Assembly: GCA_028702545.1 (NCBI GenBank)
Contig: JAQVOQ010000039.1
Coordinates: 1-9,057 of the forward strand
Length of the DNA stretch: 9,057 nt
Direction of reading: 5' to 3'
Source: Clostridia bacterium
GTDB taxonomy: Bacteria > Bacillota > Clostridia > Christensenellales > UBA1242
The notes under the pieces were generated by a model. It worked only from the letters and a program-made list of their open reading frames with translations. It had not been told where the DNA came from and searched no databases. How positions within the stretch are numbered: position 1 is the stretch's first letter; every line of letters starts with the position of its first letter. Shown piece after piece: positions 1 to 4,875 of the stretch. Position numbers and translations under genes: made by a program.

Positions 1-502
1 GACCGTTGCAGTGGTTGGCGGTGGCAATACTGCCATGGAAGACATCATTTATTTGAGTAAAGTTGCAAAAAAAATTTATGTAATAAATAGAAGCGAACAT
101 TTTAGAGCAGATAAAATCTTGTTTGAAGCTATATTAAAATTGAGCAAACAAGAAAATAATAAGATTGAAATTTTAACTAATAGCGCTGTTACAAAATTAT
201 TTGGAGATATATTGCTAAGTGGAGTTGAGGTTACTAATATTTTAACTAACGATAAAAAGCAGTTACAACTTGATGGATTATTCGTAGCGATTGGTAGAAA
301 ACCAAGCACTGCTATTGTAAAAGACATTGTGGAACTTGATGAATTGGGCTATATTAAAACTGATGAACATTTAAAAACTAATATTGAAGGTGTTTATGCT
401 GCCGGCGACATTATAGTAAAAGAAGTGCGTCAAATTATTACAGCTGCTGCTGATGGAGCTATTGCCGCAACTCACGCTAGCCATTATATAGCAAGAAAAT
501 AA
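1..502 (+). CDS. trxB: Thioredoxin reductase-like flavoprotein, C-terminal part (5' end outside window)
   Basis: This is the C-terminal half of a thioredoxin-reductase-type FAD/pyridine-nucleotide oxidoreductase, a cytoplasmic enzyme that passes electrons to thioredoxin. The reading frame is open to the left edge (first full codon at position 2), so the start, the FAD-binding N-terminus and the CxxC redox pair, which in this family lies just before the nucleotide-binding motif, are outside. Visible are the nucleotide-binding glycine loop VVGGGNTAMED (11-43), the returning FAD-domain motif GVYAAGDI, and VRQIITAAADGAIAA, which is typical of TrxB. The segment equivalent to HRRxxFRA, which binds the NADPH 2'-phosphate, reads NRSEHFRA here, so NADPH preference may be altered. 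It ends in TAA 28 nt before glmM with no terminator between, so the two are probably cotranscribed. A related non-thioredoxin reductase of the same family cannot be excluded without the N-terminus. Confidence 0.88.
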   Translation, partial: TVAVVGGGNTAMEDIIYLSKVAKKIYVINRSEHFRADKILFEAILKLSKQENNKIEILTNSAVTKLFGDILLSGVEVTNILTNDKKQLQLDGLFVAIGRKPSTAIVKDIVELDELGYIKTDEHLKTNIEGVYAAGDIIVKEVRQIITAAADGAIAATHASHYIARK

Positions 503-530
503 TTTTTTTTGGGGGGTAATTAAGTAACGA

Positions 531-1868
531 TTGCAAAATAAACTTTTTGGAACTGACGGAGTGAGGGGTATTGCAAATAAAACGCTAATGCCCGAGACAG
601 CTTACAAAATAGGAAAAGCACTTGCATTAATTTATAGCAGTGAACTTACAAAAGTTAAAGTCATTATAGGTAAAGATACAAGAGTTTCATCGGATATGAT
701 AGAGAGTGCTTTAATTAGTGGAATAATGGCACAAGGCGCTGATGTTGTACTTTTAGGAGTAATTCCTAGCGGAGGAGTAAGTTATTTAGCTAAAAAATTA
801 AAAGCCAATGCAGGAGTTATGATTACTGCTTCACACAATGAGGCAAGCTATAATGGAATTAAAATTTTTAACGGAAATGGTTATAAAATTACAAGAAGTC
901 AAGAGTTGCAAATTGAACAACTTGTTTATGAAAATGATAAAGAACTAGTAGAAAATAAGAAAATTGGACAAATAACCCGTGACATAAGAGCCATTAAGTG
1001 CTATCAAGATTATCTTGTAGAGCGTTTAAATGGCTTTTTTAATGGTTTAAAAGTATGCTTAGATTGTGCAAATGGAGCAGGGCGAGCTATTGCACCTAGC
1101 GTTTTTAAGAAGTTAGGTGTGCAATTAGAGGTAATTAATAACAAAAAAAATGGATTATTAATTAACAAAAATTGTGGTGCGACTAGCTTAGATTCGTTAT
1201 CAAAAAAAATGAAAAGTGGCAATTATGATATTGGCTTTGCGCTTGACGGCGATGCTGATAGACTTATGGTTATAGATGAAAAAGGTAAAGTTGTTGCCGC
1301 AGATGACATAATATTTTTATTAGCAAAGGATTTAAAAATCAAAAATATGTTAGAGAGCAATATAGTGGTGGGAACAGTTATGAGCAACTTTGGACTTGAA
1401 ATTATGCTTAAAGAAAATGGCATAAAACTATATAGAACCAAAGTGGGAGACAAGTATGTTACAGACTATATTTTAGAACATAATTTGATGCTTGGAGGCG
1501 AGTCAAGCGGTCACTTTATTTTTAAAAATTATGTCATTACAGCTGATGGAATTTTATCGGCAATAAACATTTTAAAACTTTTAAAAGAATATAAAAAACC
1601 ACTTAGCGAACTTTTAGGAGAGGTTAAAAAATTTCCTCAAATATTAATAAATATTATTGTTGATGAGAATAAAAAAGAGCAAATTATAAATAGTAAAAAA
1701 TTAAATTTAGCAATTAAAAAAAGTGAAAAAGAGTTAGAAAATAATGGTAGATTTGTAGTTCGTGCAAGTGGTACTGAAAATGTAATTCGCATTATGGTTG
1801 AAGGTAAATGTGAAAAAAATGTAAAAAAAATTGCAAAAATACTTGAAAATGCAGTAAAAAACGCATAA
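531..1868 (+). CDS. glmM: Phosphoglucosamine mutase GlmM, TTG start
   Basis: GlmM interconverts glucosamine-6-phosphate and glucosamine-1-phosphate in the cytoplasm, on the route to UDP-GlcNAc for peptidoglycan. The 445-aa product has the family's usual length and all its hallmarks: N-terminal KLFGTDGVRGIAN (4-16), active-site loop GVMITASHN (95-103) with the phosphoserine at S101, metal-binding loop DGDADR (239-244), sugar-binding loop GGESSGH (322-328) and phosphate-binding loop RASGTENVIRIMVEG (411-425). TASHN replaces the more usual GlmM SASHN, and the last loop has RASGTEN where RxSGTEP is common; neither removes a catalytic residue. The start is TTG at 531: an in-frame TAA at 525-527 rules out anything upstream, and the protein begins exactly where the family does. 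The only Shine-Dalgarno candidate is a GGGGGG run 14 nt upstream, so initiation may be weak. It probably forms an operon with the upstream trxB. Confidence 0.96.
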   Translation: MQNKLFGTDGVRGIANKTLMPETAYKIGKALALIYSSELTKVKVIIGKDTRVSSDMIESALISGIMAQGADVVLLGVIPSGGVSYLAKKLKANAGVMITASHNEASYNGIKIFNGNGYKITRSQELQIEQLVYENDKELVENKKIGQITRDIRAIKCYQDYLVERLNGFFNGLKVCLDCANGAGRAIAPSVFKKLGVQLEVINNKKNGLLINKNCGATSLDSLSKKMKSGNYDIGFALDGDADRLMVIDEKGKVVAADDIIFLLAKDLKIKNMLESNIVVGTVMSNFGLEIMLKENGIKLYRTKVGDKYVTDYILEHNLMLGGESSGHFIFKNYVITADGILSAINILKLLKEYKKPLSELLGEVKKFPQILINIIVDENKKEQIINSKKLNLAIKKSEKELENNGRFVVRASGTENVIRIMVEGKCEKNVKKIAKILENAVKNA

Positions 1869-1925
1869 TTTTAGCATTTTTATTGAGTTTTTATTAAATT
1901 TATTAATATTTATATTTAAAAAATT

Positions 1926-1957
1926 CAATTAAGTTTTTGTATTTAATTGCATTTTTT
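1926..1957 (+). terminator. Weak AT-rich intrinsic terminator after glmM
   Basis: CAATTAA (1926-1932) and TTAATTG (1943-1949) form a 7-bp stem with a 10-nt loop, followed almost directly by six T (1952-1957). The stem is nearly all A-T, so it is a weak candidate, but it is the only hairpin plus T-run in the 156 nt between glmM and ung. Confidence 0.35.
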
Positions 1958-1967
1958 ATTATTGTTA

Positions 1968-1996
1968 TTTACTTATAAATTAAATTTTGTTATACT
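1968..1996 (+). promoter_or_regulatory. Sigma-A promoter of ung (extended -10)
   Basis: -35 TTTACT (1968-1973), a 17-nt spacer and -10 TATACT (1991-1996) preceded by TGT (1988-1990), which makes an extended -10. The predicted transcription start is around 2003. The ung Shine-Dalgarno AAGGAG is at 2011-2016, 8 nt before its ATG. Confidence 0.7.
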
Positions 1997-2024
1997 TTAA
2001 ATAAATAATAAAGGAGATGTTTTT

Positions 2025-2699
2025 ATGTTTGATTTAATTGATGAGTGGAAAACTATTTTAAGTGAAGAATTTGACAAGCCATACTTTGTTAACCTAACAA
2101 ATTTTTTACAAAATGAAAGAAAATCTAAAAGCATTTATCCTGATAAAAACAACATTTTTAACGCTTTAAATTTGACTAGTTTTGCAAGCGTAAAAGTTGT
2201 TATAATTGGACAAGATCCTTACCATCAAAAAGGGCAAGCACACGGTCTAAGTTTTTCCGTTCAAGACGGTGTTAAAATTCCACCAAGCCTTAAAAATATT
2301 TATAAAGAATTAAATAGTGACTTGAATTGTTATGTGCCTAATAATGGAAATCTTATAAAATGGGCAAGGCAAGGCGTGTTACTTTTAAACAGTGTTTTAA
2401 CAGTTGAAGCTAATATGCCTAATAGCCACAAAAATTTAGGTTGGGAAAACTTTACTTTAAAAATTGTTCAAAAATTAAATGTACGAGTTGAACCCGTTAT
2501 ATTTTTATTGTGGGGAGCTAATGCTAAATATTTTGAAAAATTTATTGATAAGTCAAAGCACTTCGTTTTAACCACAGTTCATCCTAGCCCATTATCAGCT
2601 TATGGTGGATTTTTAGGCTGTAAGCATTTTAGTAAAACAAACGAGCTTTTAAAGTTAATGGACAAACAGCCTATTGATTGGCAAATTGAAAATATTTAA
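2025..2699 (+). CDS. ung: Uracil-DNA glycosylase (family 1)
   Basis: Ung removes uracil from DNA by hydrolysing the N-glycosidic bond, the first step of base-excision repair. The 224-aa product has the normal length of family 1 UDGs and all their motifs: water-activating GQDPYH (62-67, catalytic D64), VLLLNSVLTVE (118-128) with the uracil-reading N122, LLWGANA (161-167), and the HPSPLSA minor-groove intercalation loop (186-192, H186) followed by GGFLGCKHFS. The start is well supported: AAGGAG at 2011-2016 lies 8 nt before ATG 2025. It has its own promoter and stands alone between glmM and an unrelated membrane protein gene. No UGI-like inhibitor or other repair gene is adjacent. Nothing is missing or unusual. 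Confidence 0.98.
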   Translation: MFDLIDEWKTILSEEFDKPYFVNLTNFLQNERKSKSIYPDKNNIFNALNLTSFASVKVVIIGQDPYHQKGQAHGLSFSVQDGVKIPPSLKNIYKELNSDLNCYVPNNGNLIKWARQGVLLLNSVLTVEANMPNSHKNLGWENFTLKIVQKLNVRVEPVIFLLWGANAKYFEKFIDKSKHFVLTTVHPSPLSAYGGFLGCKHFSKTNELLKLMDKQPIDWQIENI

Positions 2700-2709
2700 A
2701 TTTATAATA

Positions 2710-2738
2710 TTTACAAATGAATAAGGCTGTGATATAAT
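2710..2738 (+). promoter_or_regulatory. Sigma-A promoter of the DUF2726-like gene (extended -10)
   Basis: -35 TTTACA (2710-2715), a 17-nt spacer and a perfect -10 TATAAT (2733-2738) preceded by TGA (2730-2732). The start would be near 2745, close to the upstream ATG at 2752. That favours translation from ATG 2770, which has a Shine-Dalgarno site. Confidence 0.75.
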
Positions 2739-2769
2739 TTAAAATAAAATAATGAAATTGGAGAAAATT

Positions 2770-3372
2770 ATGAGAGCATTTTTATTAGCGGGAGAAAGTG
2801 ATATATTTTTAGCTATTGCAATTTTTTGTTTGATTGTTGCAATTGGCGTTATAATGGGAAGTGTTTTAAAGAAAAAACTTGATTATTCACAAAGTCATAC
2901 AAAGGGTGCAAGGTTTGAAGGGCAAGTAAGAGTTAATTTGCATAAACCTTTTATTGCTGGTGAAAGTTTTAGATTTTATAATGCCTTGCAAAGAGCGTTG
3001 CCAGTAGAATTTATAGCTTTTCCTAATATTGGAGTTGATACTATTGTTAAGCCTGCGGGCGATCTAGTTACCTATAATGCAATTGGAGGTAAATACCTAG
3101 ACTTTGTAATTTTTAAAAAAGAAGGTATGGTTCCATCAGCAGTTGTAGATCTAATTGATCCAGGCGTAAGTTTAACTTCTATTAGTAAGCAACACGAGGT
3201 TATTACAAAAACATTAAGAACAGTTAATTTGCCAGTTTTAGAGTTTATGGTTGACGATGTTTATAACGAAAAAGATATTTTAACTCGTTTTTTAGATAGT
3301 CAAGATGCTTACACAATTGCAATGCTTAAAAAACAGAGAAGGGCAAAAAATCCCGATGAGGATTATGAGTAA
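2770..3372 (+). CDS. Membrane-anchored protein with probable DUF2726 domain (nuclease-fold-like)
   Basis: Function unknown. The 200-aa product has a hydrophobic helix at about 12-31 (IFLAIAIFCLIVAIGVIMG), then a Lys-rich turn KKK (34-36), which suggests an N-terminal membrane anchor with the rest in the cytoplasm. Residues about 60-163 look like DUF2726, an endonuclease-like fold: GESFRFYNALQRALP (64-78), IGVDTIV (87-93), YLDFVIF (109-115) and AVVDLID (124-130), followed by an LPVLEF strand (154-159). In usual members the central motif is DFV...ELDD; here it is DFV...DLID, so nuclease activity is doubtful. The tail is charged (KKQRRAKNPDEDYE). I choose ATG 2770 because GGAG (2760-2763) lies 6 nt before it; ATG 2752 would add six residues but has no Shine-Dalgarno. 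The gene has its own promoter and terminator, so it is monocistronic. The family assignment is from motif memory only. Confidence 0.7.
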   Translation: MRAFLLAGESDIFLAIAIFCLIVAIGVIMGSVLKKKLDYSQSHTKGARFEGQVRVNLHKPFIAGESFRFYNALQRALPVEFIAFPNIGVDTIVKPAGDLVTYNAIGGKYLDFVIFKKEGMVPSAVVDLIDPGVSLTSISKQHEVITKTLRTVNLPVLEFMVDDVYNEKDILTRFLDSQDAYTIAMLKKQRRAKNPDEDYE

Positions 3373-3401
3373 TAAGTAAAATTATTATTTTAAAAACAAA
3401 T

Positions 3402-3436
3402 AACAAAAAAGCAAGTTTAATACTTGCTTTTTTGTT
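3402..3436. terminator. Bidirectional intrinsic terminator between convergent genes
   Basis: A perfect 15-bp stem, 3402-3416 with 3422-3436 (core GCAAGT/ACTTGC, loop TTAAT), has an A-run on the left arm and a T-run on the right arm. It can therefore terminate the plus-strand DUF2726 gene and, read on the minus strand, the SRP RNA, whose 3' end directly abuts it. Confidence 0.92.
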
Positions 3437-3437
3437 T

Positions 3438-3707
3438 AGCTGTGCATCCTTTGTCGATGTAAAATTACATTGTGAACGCATAAACAGTTAGCTACTTTAA
3501 AGTTTCCTTACAGCACACGAACTAGTTCTACTTAATGCTGCTGCCGTCAAGCTCTGACATGGTTCATAGTTAGTCGTTGTATAAGACTTTAATATCAACA
3601 CCACTTATTTATACTCTGCAACACAACTTGCACCTTCAAAGGCATTCGACCCCGCTAGAGTGGGTTGCGGGTTATAGGGCACCACTAGCTCCCCGTCTAG
3701 CACAGCT
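3438..3707 (-). ncRNA. ffs: Signal recognition particle RNA, large Bacillus type (scRNA)
   Basis: This is the RNA scaffold of the signal recognition particle, which with Ffh targets nascent membrane and secreted proteins. On the minus strand, 3558-3537 reads GUCAG...CAGCAGC, the Ffh-binding domain IV. It keeps the universal asymmetric loop (GUCAG facing AGCAGC) and caps it with a UGAC (URRC-type) tetraloop as in Bacillus. It is followed by AUUAAGUAG and preceded by GAACCAU, as in B. subtilis scRNA. The 5' part, beginning AGCUGUGCUAGACGGGGAG, corresponds to the Alu domain found in large Bacillota SRP RNAs. The ends AGCUGUGC (3707-3700) and GCACAGCU (3445-3438) pair, giving a closed molecule of about 270 nt. 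A consensus promoter predicts initiation at A3707, matching the helix end. The 3' end runs into the terminator. Neighbours are convergent on one side and divergent on the other. Confidence 0.96.
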
Positions 3708-3713
3708 AAAAAG

Positions 3714-3742
3714 AGTATAATATAACTACACAATTTTTTCAA
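3714..3742 (-). promoter_or_regulatory. Strong sigma-A promoter of the SRP RNA
   Basis: On the minus strand, -35 TTGAAA (3742-3737), a 17-nt spacer and -10 TATACT (3719-3714). The predicted start is the A at 3707, which is also the first base of the terminal helix of the SRP RNA. It points away from the CBS gene promoter about 30 nt to the right. Confidence 0.85.
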
Positions 3743-3771
3743 GTGTTTTGTTGTGTTTAGCACTCTTTTAT

Positions 3772-3801
3772 TTGAATTAAAAAGCTGAGTTGTGTTATAA
3801 T
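3772..3801 (+). promoter_or_regulatory. Promoter of the CBS-domain gene (extended -10)
   Basis: -35 TTGAAT (3772-3777), an 18-nt spacer and a perfect -10 TATAAT (3796-3801) with TGT directly before it (3793-3795). The Shine-Dalgarno GAGGTG (3822-3827) follows, 5 nt before ATG 3833. The promoter is back-to-back with the SRP RNA promoter. Confidence 0.8.
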
Positions 3802-3832
3802 TTATTATTAAACTAGATGAAGAGGTGCAAAT

Positions 3833-4558
3833 ATGAAAAATAGCAATGCTCAGAGGTTTATTGATGCCTACAATAAAACCGACCAAAGTTTGAGGGCACA
3901 ATATAATTTTAAACGCAGTATGAGCTTTAGTGATGTTGTTAGAAGAAGCGTGTTACTTAACGCTATTGTTAGAAAATATGAGGATTTATTAATAGATTAT
4001 GGCAGATTAAGAAATGCGATAGTTCATCAAAATAATGATGAGATGATAATTGCAGAACCGCATTTAAAAGTAGTTGAAAAAATGGAACAAATATCAACAC
4101 TTGTATCAACTCCACCAAAAATTTTAGACACCGTTGCAAGAAAAGATATTTTGTGCGTAGATGATAATATAAGTATTAAAAAAACTATTGAAATAATCGC
4201 AAAATCAGGTTACAGTAATTTACCGATTTACAAAAACGAAGTGTTAGTTGGCGTTGCTAATGGTCAGCGAATATTAGATAAAATTGGCTATGAGATTTAC
4301 AAAAAAAATGATATTGAAGACTACATTCAACATACGCTAATAAGTGAAATGGAAACAGGCGAAGGACTAAATGTTTATTATGCGCTATCGGGTGCTGATT
4401 TAACTATTGATAAAGCACTTGATATGTTTTATAATAACCGCAAACTATTAATAATTGTTATTACAAAAACGGGAAACTATCTAGAACAACCACTAGGCAT
4501 TATTACTAATACGGATATAATTGATATAAATAAGATTTTAGATAACTTTTTAATTTAA
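3833..4558 (+). CDS. CBS-pair protein with N-terminal HEPN-like R-x4-H motif
   Basis: Function unknown. The 241-aa soluble protein has two parts. Residues about 1-95 are predicted helical and contain VRKYEDLLIDYGRLRNAIVH (46-65); the RNAIVH segment (R60-x4-H65) matches the R-x4-6-H signature of HEPN domains, many of which are ribonucleases. Residues about 100-152 (TVARKDILCVDD...VGVANGQRILDKIG) and 188-237 (ADLTIDKALDMFYNNRKLL...PLGIITNTDIID) are two CBS repeats forming a Bateman module, which usually binds adenosine nucleotides such as ATP, AMP, c-di-AMP or (p)ppGpp. There is no membrane segment. The start is firm: GAGGTG 5 nt before ATG 3833. It has its own promoter, divergent from the SRP RNA, and lies upstream of the ileS leader. 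The CBS call is strong. The HEPN call rests on one motif and the helical context, and nucleotide sensing is inference. Confidence 0.82.
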   Translation: MKNSNAQRFIDAYNKTDQSLRAQYNFKRSMSFSDVVRRSVLLNAIVRKYEDLLIDYGRLRNAIVHQNNDEMIIAEPHLKVVEKMEQISTLVSTPPKILDTVARKDILCVDDNISIKKTIEIIAKSGYSNLPIYKNEVLVGVANGQRILDKIGYEIYKKNDIEDYIQHTLISEMETGEGLNVYYALSGADLTIDKALDMFYNNRKLLIIVITKTGNYLEQPLGIITNTDIIDINKILDNFLI

Positions 4559-4563
4559 AGGCC

Positions 4564-4590
4564 TTGACTTAATAGTCAATTTGTTATAGA
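4564..4590 (+). promoter_or_regulatory. Probable promoter of the ileS T-box transcript
   Basis: TTGACT (4564-4569) is a good -35. The best -10 is TATAGA (4585-4590) with TGT just before it (4582-4584, extended -10). The 15-nt spacer is short; TAGACT (4587-4592) at 17 nt is the alternative. Transcription would start near 4597-4600, just before the T-box stem I. The -35 is one arm of a dyad, TTGACT-TAAT-AGTCAA (4564-4579). Confidence 0.55.
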
Positions 4591-4599
4591 CTTTTAATT

Positions 4600-4835
4600 A
4601 GTTTAATAAGGCAATTATAGAGGACAAACTATTAAAATTTACGGTTTAAGCGAGTTGAGGACGGTGTGAGCTCAATAACTATTGTTTTATAAGTATCACC
4701 TTTTAGCTTAACTCGTGAAATTTTAGTAAGGAGTTACGGCATCCTCCACGTTATAAGAGGCGAATATGTTAGTATTTTGTTATAAGTGGTAATAAACCTC
4801 TCGTTTGGTCTTGTAACGGGGGGATTTTTATTTTT
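4600..4835 (+). promoter_or_regulatory. Isoleucine T-box riboswitch (AUC specifier) controlling ileS
   Basis: The leader reads tRNA-Ile charging and lets ileS be transcribed when uncharged tRNA binds. Stem I: base AGGC/GCUU (4609-4612, 4706-4709), lower helix GAGG/CCUU (4620-4623, 4699-4702), specifier loop ACAA facing AUCA, upper helices ACU/AGU and UAAAAU/GUUUUA, AG-bulge UAAGCGAG, GGUU/AACU (4643-4646, 4677-4680), and distal stem UUGAG/CUCAA around GACGGUGUGAG (4660-4670). The specifier is AUC at 4695-4697 (Ile), followed by the usual A. GUAA-GGAG-UUAC (4726-4737) with downstream CUCC (4744-4747) could be the stem II pseudoknot. The antiterminator pairs GUUAUAAG (4779-4786) with CUUGUAAC (4810-4817) and exposes UGGU (4787-4790), matching the ACCA end of tRNA-Ile. 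It excludes the terminator that follows. The pairings were found by eye. Confidence 0.94.
4797..4835 (+). terminator. T-box-controlled terminator in front of ileS
   Basis: CCTCTCG (4797-4803) pairs with CGGGGGG (4817-4823), including two G-U pairs, over a 13-nt loop. Two T5 runs follow (4825-4835). It shares C4797, C4798 and C4817 with the antiterminator, so the two folds are mutually exclusive. Confidence 0.88.
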
Positions 4836-4875
4836 AATCCTTACTTAGATTTTAAAAATAGGAGAAAATGATAGA

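Noticed and set aside
76..327. Minus-strand reading frame inside trxB
   Set aside because: Antisense shadow of a gene with clear family motifs; no ribosome site.
1010..1453. Two minus-strand reading frames inside glmM
   Set aside because: Antisense shadows of the conserved GlmM core.
1734..1928. Minus-strand reading frame over the glmM 3' end
   Set aside because: Low-complexity Asn/Phe/Lys-rich translation of AT-rich DNA, antisense to glmM.
2690..2713. AT dyad AAATATT/AATATTT after ung as a terminator
   Set aside because: All A-T, no T-tract after it, and it overlaps the next promoter; not supported as a terminator.
2752..2769. Upstream start (MKLEKI) for the DUF2726-like gene
   Set aside because: No Shine-Dalgarno and only about 7 nt from the predicted transcript start; ATG 2770 has GGAG at good spacing.
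3605..3901. 98-codon minus-strand reading frame
   Set aside because: It lies mostly across the SRP RNA and its promoter and runs into the CBS gene; no Shine-Dalgarno and no protein-like composition.
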